Shown here: positions 44,627-55,850 of the stretch, piece by piece | Position numbering within the stretch: the first letter of the stretch is position 1 | Layout of the letters: each line of letters starts with the position of its first letter | Assembly (NCBI GenBank): GCA_003971905.1 | Contig: RSEE01000005.1 | Location: 124,001-188,000 of the forward strand | Direction: 5' to 3' | Source: Moniliella sp. 'wahieum' | Taxonomy: Eukaryota; Basidiomycota; Moniliellomycetes; Moniliellales; Moniliellaceae | DNA: 64,000 nucleotides | Notes under the pieces: generated by a model | The model's input: the letters and a program-made list of their open reading frames with translations, nothing else | Databases searched by the model: none | What the model was told of the DNA's origin: nothing | Position numbers and translations under genes: made by a program

Positions 44627-47326
44627 ATGCCCGGGCCCATGTGTGCCCTGCCCTCTTGGCTCAGCCTGAGCACCAAGCCTGCGATTGGGAACCCCCGCCC
44701 CCACCGCTACCCTCGTCGCTGCTAGCACCCGCCTCACCCACCTCGCCGACGTTGTTCAGGCCCTCATCCCCAACGCGGTTGCCGCTCACGCAACCCGTGT
44801 ATGTGTCACGGTTCACCTGCATGACTGGCGCTTCGAGTGCACCGACAATGGCCGTGGGATTCCCCTTGATACCCTCGCCCAGCTGTACGAGGAAGTGGAA
44901 GCGAACGAAGCGCCCCGCCACACGTTGCTCGCCGCGGCTGTTCCAGCCCAGCTGGACATATGGAGCCGTCCGCCTGGACAGCACGGTGCACGTCTGCTTT
45001 AATTACTCTTCGTTCGGGAAGAACCACTTTTCATTCTGTCCTGCTAGACGTCGATCCTCATGTGCGGACCAAGGTGGTGGTGCGCGACTTGTTCCACCAC
45101 CGCTTCCCATTCGCCGCAAGGCGTTTCCGTGTCCTGAGGACAAGGCTGCACTGCGTGCGCAGTGGGAACAGATCAAACACCCGTCGCATTCGTGTGCGTC
45201 CCACTGGCCTCGGCACCAATCAAGGTAGAACTGGGTACAGGCGTTGTCCTTCTCCCAAGGAAGGTTCTCTCCCTTTCCGGCGGGTGCGGGTCTGCCTGGG
45301 GGTTACCGCTCCTGCTTCAGCTTTCCTCGCCCGGGCTCGACCTCACTTGGCTTGAGACGGCGGTCCATGTTCGTCCTGACCCTTCTTCCCTCCAGATGGT
45401 AGGATTGGTGGCATGGCCGACAGTGAAAGCTCCTAGCCTCGTATGTCTCAATGGCGAACCAATCCAGCCTGACGCACTTCTGTCTCAGTGGCTTGCCGAA
45501 CGGGAACCTCATCTGAAACCACATGCTCCCGTTGCCCTCAAAACTAAAGCCCTCCCTTCCCACCTGACGCAGGGGATGGTCACTCAACCGCTCACTGCCT
45601 TCCTCGCCTCCCTCGGAGCCTCCGTACTGGATAGGACAGCCCCTATGGTCGTGGTTAGTATTTTTTGCTTGACTTGACATGATACCGGAAGGACCGGGTC
45701 AAGTCCAATTTCTCCAAAAGGCTATTGGGGCGGAATGGTATTCTCTCTTGCACCCTCGCCGACCTCTCAAGCGTCAGCGCGATCCCCATCAAGAGGTTTT
45801 CACACTGCCCACACTGCTCCTACCCATCCTGCCAGGCCCCCACACTGTCACCCGTCCTCCTCTCCTCTGCTGTGCCGAGACGCTCGGCGCGCCTGCAAAA
45901 AGTATTCGTGCCCCCTTGCCTCCTGTGCCCCCGTGTGCACTGGCGTGGAGGGGCCCAAGTACTCAACAAGTGCACCTGGTCGATGCACGACCGGTAATCG
46001 AGTCGACCTCGAATCCCCCTCCTCACGCAGTCAAACGCTCCGTAAACGTTTGCGGGAAGGATCCATTTCAAGTACTCGTCACCCATCTTCCCGGCCGCGT
46101 TGGTTGGACGACAGCCTTGCGTCGATTCATCGTCCTGGGTCGGCAATTGGGCCACAACGACGACAGTGCAACCGGAAGGGCAGGACGATCCGGACCCTGA
46201 ACTAGAGCGGGACTGCATGGTGGCCGATGCAGCCCTGGAACTTCCCTGCGCCGACGCGGATGGGATGCGTGCTGATGCATCTGCAGCCGACACAACTGTC
46301 CTCGCTGACTTGGCCATCACACATCCGGCTCTTGCCTCTGCCCGACTGGTGGGCCAATTTGAGCGGAAATGCATGTTGGCCGTGTTGCTGCACAAGGGGG
46401 CAGCATCCTCGTGCTGGTAGACCAGCATGCCGCGGACGAACGAGTGAGGGTGGAAACGTTTTTCCGTTCGTACCTACAGGATTGTCGGGGCGGGGCCATG
46501 TGGGAGGCGGGTCGGATCGAATTAGTGGGTGGCAAGAGGGGTGACGAGCCCATCCGAAGTCGCACCTCCCCTGGACGCTGGCCGGGGGGCATGCCCCGCT
46601 CTGCCCTGCGCTCCCATTGGAGCCCCAACTGACGTCTTCGGTCTTAACTCGCGTTCGTACGTTGTGCGAAGGACAGGTGGACCCGGGCTTGGCGACTGTG
46701 TTCGGAGTATGCTTGCCTTTTTCGGTTCCAACTCCAGCTGCACGAAAGGAGCGCAGGACTGTGCTTGGCCCCGGCTTTGGTGACCGAACGGCCGGAGCGC
46801 GACGCGCCCTCTCTCTCGCGCTGGTCCCACCCCTAGCAGGCAACATTGTGCTCTCCATCCTCTCTCGCTCGCGAGGGCAGCGTAGGCACAGGCGGGAGGG
46901 GTGTGCAAGAGGGATAGGCGTGGATGGTTCCTGTGCTATCTCCCCCACCACGTGTCGATCAAGAACACGACGGGGAAGGACAAGAGACGGACGAAGAGTT
47001 AGCTACGTTTCTTCGGTTCCTGCCGCCCCCGCTGCGTCACCCTGGAGAGCAAAGCGTGCCGCGGTGCGATCATGTTTAACGATCGGCTGGACCAGGTCGA
47101 GGCCACCGCTCTCTTCACCCGCTTGGCCCAGACTCAGTTCCCTTTCCAGTGCGCACATGGTCGGCCTTTTCTCGTTCCGCTCCTCCGGCTCACACGGCCC
47201 GTGGACAAAGCCACGGACCAGCCGTCAACGGAGGCGGAGGCGGAGGCGGAGGCGGAGACGGGCGGGACAACAGGGGTGGACTGTGTCACAGTCGGGGCTA
47301 AGGCGAGGAGACCAGAATCGGACTAG
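44627..47326 (+). CDS. MLH3: DNA mismatch repair endonuclease Mlh3
   Basis: Mlh3 pairs with Mlh1 in meiotic crossover and mismatch repair. The N-terminal GHKL ATPase has HLADVVQALIPNAVAAHATR (helix with the catalytic region), FECTDNGRGIPLDTLAQL (DNGxGI) and TKVVVRDLFHHRFP with IRRKAFP. The C-terminal domain has ARLVGQFERKCMLAVL, GGSILVLVDQHAADERVRVE (DQHA(x)2E(x)4E metal-binding endonuclease motif) and, near the end, MFNDRLDQVEATALFTRLA with FPFQCAHGRPFLVPL. The DQHAADE motif and the late FQCAHGRP block separate Mlh3/Pms1 from Mlh1; the weakly conserved ATPase region and short length favour Mlh3. The end is 47326 after a Glu/Ala run. Many slips exist (at least eight), and the start (ATG at 44627, MPGPMCALPSW) is a guess because the first exon is in a shifted frame. 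Confidence 0.82.
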
Positions 47327-48002
47327 GCCAAGGGGTGTAGCAATCGTTCGTGGGGAAAGCAAGAACAGAGGACATGGTGCGAAGTGGAAGAAAACAGGGA
47401 AGGAGCGAGACGCTCGAGACGAAGAAATTGGAAATGGGGAGTGAGATCAGCCAAACTGTGACAGACTGGGAGGCGTTTGCAAGGGAGGGCATGATAATGG
47501 CTTGAGCTGTCGGTTGCAAAATATGGCATTGGCGAAGCTCCCAGAACCAGCACGAAGTGGTAATTCACACAGTACTATACCACCCCCATGTCCACGCCAG
47601 AAGGACCACGCGAGTACCAATGGTGTTGGAAGGTGTTGCCTGCTGTGTATTGGCCGGGTATATAATCAAGGTCAGAACGAGCTGCCGACCATACGTTGAA
47701 CCCGCGTCGACACAGTTGCTGTGCCTCGAACGTTGCAGATGCAGATCCCAAGGATCGACCGGTGAGGTGGTTAGGTAAGGGCGGTGATCGATCTACGGAC
47801 GCCGGACTTAAGGCGGTCGTAGCATGGGGTCTGTGTCCCCAGGACCAAGTCCGCGCGGTACTGGGCGCGTATCCGTGCGCAATGGGGCATTTGGGACAGG
47901 ACTCGATTCTCTCTCTACCTGTGGCAAGCTGTTCGATGTAACCTTGGTGCAGCACAGCCAGCCCAGCATTTTTGCTTTCTCGTCTGACCGCCACCACCAG
48001 CC
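47327..48002. other. Intergenic region
   Basis: Both neighbours are on the plus strand; the MLH3 terminator and the DsbA-like gene promoter should lie here. Open frames are shadows; nothing recognisable. Confidence 0.45.
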
Positions 48003-48735
48003 ATGCCCGCCACGCGTCCGATGCTGCACACGCTCAGTGTCAAGGTCACGTCCGACACCATCTGCCCCTTCTGCTTCCTCGGCCTGCGCAAACTCGAACA
48101 GGCCCTGCGTCTCTCGCCGTATATCGCGCTCCACTCGTCCTCGCGGATCTTTGAGCCGGCGGTAGAGTACCTGCCGTACCAGTTGGATCCTACTTTGCCC
48201 GACACGCCCATCAACAAGCGCGAGCACTATGCCTCTCTCTTTGGTGCGGACCGCGTGGCGCCCATGGAAGCTTCGATGAAGGCCCGTGGGGAGGAAGTGG
48301 GCATCCACTTTTCCTATGGCGGCGTGCTGCGTAGCACTGTGCTTTCTCATCGCTGTTGCTCCAGGCTTACAAGACGGGGGGGTGGCCACTGCAACATGCG
48401 TTCCTGAACAAAGTAATGCCGTTTTACTTCGAGCAGGAGGGCGATCCGGGGGACCCCGTGGCACTTGCCCAGCTCGCGGTCGAGGCTGGTGTATTCCCCT
48501 CTTTGAGCGAGGCGACGGCCTTCGTGCAATCGGACCAGCTCCTCGCCGAGGTGGAAAAGGATTTGCTCGGGCTCGTAAGGCTGGCATTCGCGGCGTGCCC
48601 AACTTTGAAATTGTCGCACACCCCAATCGGGATGCTCAACCGCTCAAGGCGGAGATCCAGGGCGCTCAAGACGTGGCAACGTTCGTGTCTGTGTTTGAGG
48701 AGATGGGCAAACGGGCTCAGGCTTGGAGCCGTTGA
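48003..48735 (+). CDS. DsbA/FrnE-type thioredoxin-fold oxidoreductase
   Basis: The protein opens MPATRPMLHTLSVKVTSDTI followed by CPFCFLGLRKLEQAL, a CxxC redox motif right after the first beta strand. Residues about 80-200 form the helical insert (LLQAYKTGGWPLQHAFLNKV, MPFYFEQEGDPGDP, SLSEATAFVQSDQLLAEVEK). The thioredoxin fold then resumes with AGIRGVPNFEI, the cis-proline block, and ends KRAQAWSR at 48735, about 240 residues. This is the FrnE-like DsbA family common in fungi, of unknown client. Slips lie near 48345 and 48580. No signal peptide is seen, so a cytosolic location is likely. Confidence 0.85.
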
Positions 48736-48969
48736 GGGGTCGAGGGGCTGGAGACTTGCAATGGCTATTATTCGGACTGTTCCCCCACTACTTTTGCGCT
48801 GATAGTTGATTCCATCTCCATTGCCCTCTATGCCTCGAATGACTTCTGAGCCTTACTGTCTGTAGGAGGTATAAGTACCATTTGGCGCAGCTGACACAAT
48901 GATTGACGATTGATTTTGGATGACGATGAGGAGACTCTGGCTGATGGGTAGCATCTGTCGGGGATCGAA

Positions 48970-49722
48970 TTAGTCATTCTTGCTTGGTGCCGCGCGCGCA
49001 GCAGGGGCGGGACCCGGCAAGGCCGACGACAACACGCGCCAGGAATCGTACATGAGCCCAGCTGGGACTACCACCCAAACAGTGTTCATCACGACGAGGT
49101 AGATCCAGAAGAGCAGAACGTCCGTTGCGGGAGGCAAGCTGGGACTGCCAATCAACCCTCGGGCGCGAACGTCATCTGGAGAAGAGGGGGCAGGTCAGGA
49201 ACCGTTCTGAGATCTGATGGGCAAAACACCCAGGTGACCGAGGCGTACGTACCGCATCCATAAATCTCTCCAGTACCAAGACCAAATTACAAAAGTGTGC
49301 TTGGCCCGTCTTGCCCCGCGCAAAGAGGTAGGCGGTGAGTAACGCCAAGGGTCCGGCGCCCGAGGACGGTGATGAGCTCAATCGATACCACACAGGGATC
49401 GGCATGCGCCCATCGGCTGTCTGCCCGAGCATAGTCGGACCACATGTGTGCGGTAAACCCGAGGGACCTCCATGGTTCAAGGAAGTGGCAACGGTACGCC
49501 CACCCAGACTCCAATAGACAAAGCTCGCCTCGAGAACAAGGTGGGTCAGCGCGTCAAAGCAGTACCACAGGCCGGCTAGTAGGCCCAGCGTGTCCGTTTC
49601 GTTCCACTTTGCGCAGCGATCCGGTCAAAGAACAAGTTCAACACCCAGCCCCCGATCACGAGGAGCACCACAAATGTCAGGCTACCCAGTGAGAGGGGCG
49701 AGATGAGGGGGACGTCGGCCAT
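48970..49722 (-). CDS. EBP-type sterol Delta8-Delta7 isomerase (EXPERA domain)
   Basis: The protein starts MADVPLISPLSLGSLTFVVL with a first membrane helix. After slips it has ALTHLVLEASFVYWSLG, EPWRSLGFTAHMWSDYARAD, SRWAHADPCVVSIELITVLG, PLALLTAYLFARGKTGQAHF and EIYG. Following a 77-nt intron (49176-49252, GTACGT donor) comes LLFWIYLVVMNTVWVVVPAG with a basic SKND tail. The layout, in particular 'W.(E/D)YA..DSR', 'E.IT...GPL' and 'FW.YLV.MN..W.V.P', matches human emopamil-binding protein along its whole length. Most fungi rely on Erg2 for this step, so it may be an additional or alternative isomerase. An upstream ATG at 49788 is in frame but less like the family. Slips lie near 49620, 49500 and 49360. 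Confidence 0.75.
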
Positions 49723-50160
49723 GGCGCCAAAAAGGGTGTCGTCGATGACAGCGCCCAACAAAAGCGGCCAGACGATATCGCGAGGCATGGCACGCACGCG
49801 CGCATTTGGAATCCAGTAAATGTTCAATTTGTTTGATCTTTGATCCCTCCCCCACGTCGCCTCTTCCCTTCCTGTTAGGCTACCCTCTAATAAAACCTAC
49901 CTCTGATCTCCCTTCCTCTTTCCTGGCCACACATGCATTATGAAGGGGGCGTAGGATACATGAAACACCCACTTTTGAACACCAAGCCTCCTTCAGGCCC
50001 AACGTATCGGGTGAATCGCAAGGGGAAGGGAAGGGTATGCTTCGGCCGGGGGACCAAAGTGCCCAGTCAAGTTCGATCGAACGACTGGCGTAGTAGCAAG
50101 GGCGGACAACAAATGATTGCAGTAGGGAGCTTTGGAGCATGAGAGAAAATGTGCTACAGA
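49723..50160. other. Intergenic region
   Basis: The region lies between VPS26 (3' end) and the EBP-type gene (5' end), both minus strand. Nothing recognisable. Confidence 0.4.
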
Positions 50161-51107
50161 TTATTCGTCGGGGAAGCGGAAGAGCGTGATCTCCTGCTGC
50201 TTAAAGTACCTTCTGTTCTCCTCGTCAATCAACACCAAGTTGAGATAGTAGCGCTCGAGAACTTTTTGTTCACGTCACGAACGTTGGCGTCAACTCAAAG
50301 CCTCCCAAGAAGAGGCGGATGGGAATCGTTTCTCCACGAACCGGTGCCCCATCCATAATCTCAAACTTGGTGATCGTCTCGCTCTCATTGTACTGGTTGG
50401 GCGCTGTCGAGGGGTTAATACAAAAACACGAAAGCAAAAAGGCACATCACGTACCCGTCCCTGTTGTCTCGCGGCGATGATGGAGAGTTCCATGTTCTTG
50501 ATCTTGATGCGGACCAGCAGGAAGTAGATCTTTCCGACAATGACGTCCTTGAGGTGGTACTTGGACTTGTTGTATTCAAATTCAATGTGGAGACAGTCCT
50601 CAATGCCCACCTCCATCTTGATGGGTGCATTGGACTCGGGAGGGACGAGGAACTGATGAACCCACACTCCTTCTCGTGCACCACGTCGGCCATCCTGCGC
50701 GATAGACGGTGGCTCGGAGAAGTAGCGGAGCTTGACATTGATACCGTTGTAGCTCTCAAATTGCTTTTCCACTTGCTTGAACTCAAACGGCAAGGGTAGG
50801 GTGACGAGGGCTTGACCTCGCCGGCACCTGAAAGTTGCTGAACGAGGGAGATGAACTCGTAGTGATTCCCTCGGTCGTGAGAAGCTCGAGAGAACCAATG
50901 AATTCAATCTTCACCCCTTCGTGAACAAGCTTCTTGCCGTCCTTGGCCCGGAGGATGACGACGCCCTTAACACTCTCCCCATCCACATAGACGGGACACC
51001 GCTCCGCCGTCCCGTGCGACCTTGACTTCGACACCGGGACGCTCCTCTTCGCCATCAAGCCGGACCTCGATGTCTACAGGCGCTCCAAAGCCAAAAAAGG
51101 ACGCCAT
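50161..51107 (-). CDS. VPS26: Retromer subunit Vps26
   Basis: Vps26 is the arrestin-fold subunit of the retromer, which recycles receptors from endosomes to the Golgi. The sequence reads [139 protein letters not shown]. After a 51-nt intron (50404-50454, GTACGT donor) it continues [40 protein letters not shown], ending [13 protein letters not shown] at 50161. This is a near full-length match of about 300 residues. Slips lie near 51010, 50840 and 50280. Confidence 0.97.
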
Positions 51108-51506
51108 GGCAGCGAAGAGTTGTTGGTGGAGGTGCTGGTGGCGGTTGTGGGCTGGATTTGCAGCGCTTGTTGGGTGGTGTGGCAGTACCCCCACCTTGAT
51201 AACTCCACGACGCCGCGCTGGGTTGCTTGAGGCTGAGGTCAGCAGGAGAGGATCGTTGCAACTTTCAACATTCTAAGTTGCTCCTCTCGCCTCCCTTGGG
51301 ATACAGCGAAGAGCATTCCTCCATTTGCAATGGGAAAATACCCCGGGGGCGGGACTCCATCAATCTACGCTGGGAGGGACAAACATGTCGCGTCCTTCAT
51401 CGTCACCATGGCTAAGCGAGCCTGACCAATGTGGCATGGGCCCGATACCTGCCCCTATAGCTCCAATCACTCCAATAGAATTTTGGGATAATTGGCTCGG
51501 CTCCTT
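51108..51506. other. Intergenic: VPS26 promoter and HIS6 3' region
   Basis: Both genes are on the minus strand. No TATA box or gene is seen. Confidence 0.4.
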
Positions 51507-52335
51507 TCAGACCTTTGCCCGCTGCCTATTCCATTCAACCAGCTCGGCCAACGTCACCCCGGATCCGCCAAAGATGTCGAGCGCGGAACCAAATGTCAAG
51601 TCGACTGTACCGCGGACAGGCGATCAACGAGCTCCATGTCACCCACGTGCCGCGCACCCCCTGCATAGGTCACGCCAAACTCGGGGCGCTTCTTGTGGTA
51701 CTCAACCAGCCAGGCGCCTAACTTCGAGACCAGCTGCTCGTCAATCCCCCCACACCCTTCAACATCCGCAGCGTGAATGAGGAACTCGCTGCAGTGCTCA
51801 GCAAGGCGCGAGAGGCTTTCTCCTTCGATAGCTAGGTCGGTAAGGTCTTGCCACCGGTTCATCGCCACTCTCCACTCCGCCTCTTTGCCCGGCACACGGC
51901 GGCAGCTCAGGTCGACCACCAGCTTGTCCCGCCCCACAGCCTGTTCCAGGGCCAGCAGACGTTCCATGGAAAACCCTGCGCCAGGGAAGAGGTACGAAGT
52001 GACAATGACTTTGCCGGCGCGCGCATCTTGTGGCTGTCCACCCAGGCCGCTGCGTTTTCCAGTGTGATTCCACCCCCAACTTGGAGATGTAGGCCACGCA
52101 GCGAGCGCTCCTGGGCGCGCATCATTGCGGGGGCCGAGCTTGATGACGTGGCCACCTTCAAGCCCGTGCTGGGCATAGAGTCGCGCAAAGTGGGCTGGCG
52201 GTAAGGTGGATGTATGGTTGGTCTGCAGGGACTTGGAGGCCGTGTCGTCGCGCAGGGTGCCGCCTACAATCTGCTTGACCCCCGTCATGAAGATCGATGC
52301 AGGGGCGGAACAGGCTTGGCGGGTGGACTAGCCAT
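51507..52335 (-). CDS. HIS6: ProFAR isomerase, histidine biosynthesis (HisA/His6)
   Basis: The enzyme isomerises ProFAR to PRFAR, the fourth step of histidine synthesis, in a TIM barrel. The start MASPPAKP at 52335 is followed by FRPCIDLHDG and VKQIVGGTLRDDTASKS (catalytic first strand), FARLYAQHGLEGGHVIKLGP, AGKVIVTSYLFPGAGFSMER, KLVVDLSCRRVPGKEAEW, FLIHAADVEGCGGIDEQLV (second catalytic Asp region), PEFGVTYAGGARHVGDMEL and, after a slip near 51605, DLTFGSALDIFGGSGVTLAE, ending ELVEWNRQRAKV at 51507. The DLTFGSALD...GG phosphate-binding turn is typical of eukaryotic His6. Further slips lie near 52300 and 52110. Confidence 0.95.
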
Positions 52336-52707
52336 AGCGGAAACGGCAAGAGAATGGTGGGGAGGGAACAAGTGATTGGCGTCGCCAACGCTTGTTAACT
52401 CCGTCACTTCTGCACTGTACTGGAGCGGTGGTGGTGTGTCCATCTTCCGCGAGAGAGAGAATCCGACAAGAAATCAAAAAGGAAAAAGAAATTCAAAATC
52501 CCTCCATGCCCGTTTAGTTACCGGTTACCCCTGTTGCGCGACCAGATGCCAATGATGAAATGAAACTTTGACGCCATCGTTGTCTTGTCGGTGATCGATG
52601 ATCATCGATCGCCGCTATCCCTCCAACCAGCTTGGGCGAAAAAAAAATCGTGCTGGGCTTGTCTGGCTCTCGACCACGACCGAACGACACGTACGCCAAC
52701 GCTTGCG
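52336..52707. promoter_or_regulatory. Divergent HIS6 / WD40 gene promoter
   Basis: The two genes diverge. The region contains the perfect 18-bp palindrome at 52593-52610, 115 bp upstream of the WD40 gene ATG and about 260 bp upstream of HIS6. A TGACTC-type Gcn4 site, expected for HIS6, is not apparent. Confidence 0.4.
52593..52610. promoter_or_regulatory. 18-bp perfect palindrome
   Basis: GATCGATGATCATCGATC is identical to its reverse complement. Related half-sites occur in several other intergenic regions of the window. A dimeric regulator site is a reasonable guess; no known factor is assigned. Confidence 0.5.
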
Positions 52708-54096
52708 ATGGAACCAGAGTACGAGAACAACGGCAACGCAGCTCAGGATCACGCCGAGCTGGAGGAGCAGGAGATGCTGCTCCTTTCCGGCCAGAGGATG
52801 TTGAGGAGGTGGTGGAGCTAGATGACGCCGAGCCCATGTCCGACGACGACGACGATGTGCCCCCCGCCTGGGGCTGGGGATCAAATGAATTCCCCGACAC
52901 GTCATTGCTGCGTTCCATGGCCATGGTGACAAGTCCATGTTCACTCTCTCGCTTCACCCTCGCTTCCCCTCGCCTCCTCTTGCCATTTCTGGTGGCGAGG
53001 ACGATGCGGCTGGATTTGGTCGACGTTTGATGGGACCACTAGTGCGGCTCAGTGGACACACCGACTCGGTGGTGGCTGCCGCATTCTCTTCCGACGGCAA
53101 GTTTGCCGCAACGGGTGGGATGGATGGTCAGGTGCGAGTGTGGTCGCAAGTAGGCGACTCGGTGGAGCGTTGGACGTTTGCTCATTCCTTTACGGGGCCC
53201 GATGAGGTGGTTTGGATCGCCTGGCATCCCACTGCCCCAATTCTTGCCGCGGGCGCGACCGATTCGACAGTGTGGATGTGGAACGTTCCGCGCGGTGGCC
53301 ACATGGGCACGTTTATTGGCCACACCGCAGCTGTCACCTGCGGCTGTTGGCTGCCTGATGGTACGTCCTTCCCCTTCGCACGAGCTAATGAAAAAGCTAA
53401 TCATTACCTGTCAGGTCGTCGGTTGGTGACCGCGTCCGAGGATGGATCGTTGATTGTATGGAACCCGCAGGTACAGTCTGCGCTCGCAAGTTGCAAGACA
53501 CGGACCCACGATTCAAGCTTCCCGGTGGTATCACCTCCCTCCGGGCCGCCGCCGAGAGTGGGACGGTAGTGGTGGGTTCGGCCACGGGGAGGTGAGGGTG
53601 GTGAGCCTTGCGCGAGCGGATGTGGAAGGTGTTTTGTCGGTCGTTGCCTCGCTCGAAGGCCACCTCCGGAGAGAGCGTGGAGGCATCCAATTCATTCACC
53701 TCGGTCTTGTTCCAGAAGGGGTGCAAACTCCTGCCTCGGGGCTGGTGACGGGAGCGTCGGATGGCCAAGTGCACATTTGGGATTTGACTACGGGCAAGGT
53801 GCGGACCACTGTCTCTCATGAGGACTCGATCACCTCCATCGCGGTGCATGGGGCGACGCCATACTTTACAACAACGGCCATGGACGGCCAGTCAAGACGT
53901 GGGATGCGCGGTCAGGCGAGCAGCTGGCGGCACACCTGGGCTTTACGGCAGGCGTGCTGGCTGTGGCGGTGGGGCGGGACGATGGCTTGACACAGGGCGC
54001 CGACACAGGGGTGTGGGTGCGTATGCTACGCCTGGCCACGGATGGAAGGTCATCGCCGGTGGCGACGAGGGGGTGGGTCTGGTGTTCCGCTTCTAA
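52708..54096 (+). CDS. WD40 repeat protein, AAMP/SQT1 family
   Basis: After an acidic N-terminus (MEPEYENNGNAAQ, DVEEVVELDDAEPMSDDDDD) the protein runs into WD repeats: LVRLSGHTDSVVAAAFSSDG, KFAATGGMDGQVRVWS, VVWIAWHPTAPILAAGATDS, TVWMWNVPRGGHMGTFIGHT, AAVTCGCWLPDG, RRLVTASEDGSLIVWNPQ, GLVTGASDGQVHIWDLTTGK, and a last blade ending VIAGGDEGVGLVFRF at 54096. An intron lies at 53361-53414 (GTACGT donor, CTGTCAG acceptor). The acidic start and the order of blades match AAMP/Sqt1; yeast Sqt1 is the chaperone of ribosomal protein uL16 (Rpl10). Slips occur near 52790, 52920, 53475 and 53890. Confidence 0.85.
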
Positions 54097-54350
54097 GAGG
54101 CGGGAAATGGCATGCTCGCATCAAAGGAAATGGGGGTTAGAAGTGTGGGTGGCTCATAATCGGTTCGTAGCAGTAGCCCCTCTGCCTGTTGGAAGCAGCA
54201 GAGCGCCACACAACCCTACCCTGCACATTGGGTAATGTTGAAAGTTGAAGCCGCAGAGGCGCAGAGGCGGTCCGGGGGAGATGGGCGGCTCCACCTCAGC
54301 CTCTCCTTGCCCGCTTCTCTGCCCCTCGCCGCCTCGCCCGCAGGACCAGG

Positions 54351-55631
54351 ATGAACAAGTTCAGCAACCTCCCTGACATCGACACTGCCCCCGACGTGTA
54401 CGAGACGGAGGATGTGCCATCGGTCCTGAGCCTCCTCTCCACGAACCCGCCCTGCCTGCTGGCATCAATGCCCTCCATATTTCGCCCGCTCAGGCCGCAT
54501 CTGCTTTCGGCAAGCCGCTGGGGCCCAAGTGACTTTAGCGGTACGCTGCGGACCCGAGAACGGGTCGAGTGCGGCCTGCGGTCGCGGTACCACCCCCGGG
54601 CAGCAAGGCACGTCGCATTGCTCGCTTACGCGCCGAAATTGACACTCTCGCTCGGGACGGCGATGGAGACGAAGACGAAAAGGAGCTCGAGGCGCTGTAC
54701 CGGGCTCTTGCCCGAGCGGAAGGGAAGTCTGCCTCGCACCGGTTACCTCGACCATCCGAACTCCCTGTTGGGAAACAGCAAAGTTGGAACCAGCGCACCC
54801 AACAGTTGCTCAACTCGGTCGCCCAAACCCCCACGCCTCCTCCTGCCGTGCATCCACCTGCCCATGCAAGCCACCAAACGGTGGAGGCAAGTCAAATAGA
54901 GGCTCAACTTACTCAGCTCGAGCGCGCTGTAGGTAGTACCCCTGGGAACGTATCGGTTGAGGGCTTTGGTCCTGCTCTGTCCGTGGGCGAAGGACTGGCC
55001 CCCACACTCGACAAGATTGAGCACTGGCTCACGCTCCTGTCCCAGCCCAAGCACACCGATGCGGTGGTACGCCGGATCAAAGTTCTCAGCACCGAACTGG
55101 ACCGGGTACATGAGGCTAGCCGCCGCTCTGCCCCTTTGGCCGGGTCGCTCGGCCCGCCCCTGTAGGCAGTGCAATGGCTACGGGTGTCCCACGCGGTAAT
55201 TTGGCCCACAGCGTGCAGGCGACTGACGGTTCGGCTAAGCCTCTTGCCGAGGGTCCAGAGGCGGCAACGCAGCCGCCCAGGTGGCGCGCCTATGGCGTGT
55301 TCAGAGTGCCCTTGAGCCCATTCTGCCCATTTCAGCACCACTGTTGACGCGCATGCGTGCCTTGGCTGCCCTTCATGACCAAGCAGCCACCTTTGCCCCG
55401 CGCCTGGCCGGGGTCAAGTCGAAGCGGACCGACTGGCCAAGCGCAGCAGGCTACCGCTCGTCCCTCGCGGAAGCGAACAAGGAGGGCGGCTTTGCTGAGC
55501 AAGATGGATGAGTTGGCCAGCTTGGATCAACGTCTAAGCTCCTTTCTGCTCAGTTGAACCAATGGGAGGGGAGGAGTGCCGCATCTCCTGCCGTCGCTGA
55601 GCCAGCCGAAGGACAAGTGGTGTACGAATAG
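54351..55631 (+). CDS. Dynactin subunit 2 (dynamitin, p50)
   Basis: The protein opens MNKFSNLPDIDTAPDVYETE followed by DVPSV, the dynamitin N-terminal signature. After a slip near 54500 it continues with predicted coiled coils: ARRIARLRAEIDTLARD, EKELEALYRALARAEG, ASQIEAQLTQLERAVG, TLDKIEHWLTLLSQPKHTDA, VVRRIKVLSTELDRVHEASR, then LTRMRALAALHDQAATF, MDELASLDQRLSS and the end GQVVYE at 55631. Length near 400 residues and the series of short coiled coils fit p50, which builds the dynactin shoulder for dynein-driven transport. Slips lie near 54500, 55150, 55340 and 55490. Confidence 0.83.
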
Positions 55632-55850
55632 ATCGATCTAAGAGCGTAGCATACGCCTTGTTGATGGATCCCTTCATCCTGTAGCCTCGCAGAACGTGCT
55701 GTCGATCGAAGCATATATACATGCTGCGGGACGAACCACACTCCGCAGCCAACATGGACATGCAGGCATCACCACTGGAGAAATATATTTGTCTACCAAA
55801 CCGAGCACGCAGTCGTACTCATTGCCAGTGACAGGGCAAAGCACCAAGCG

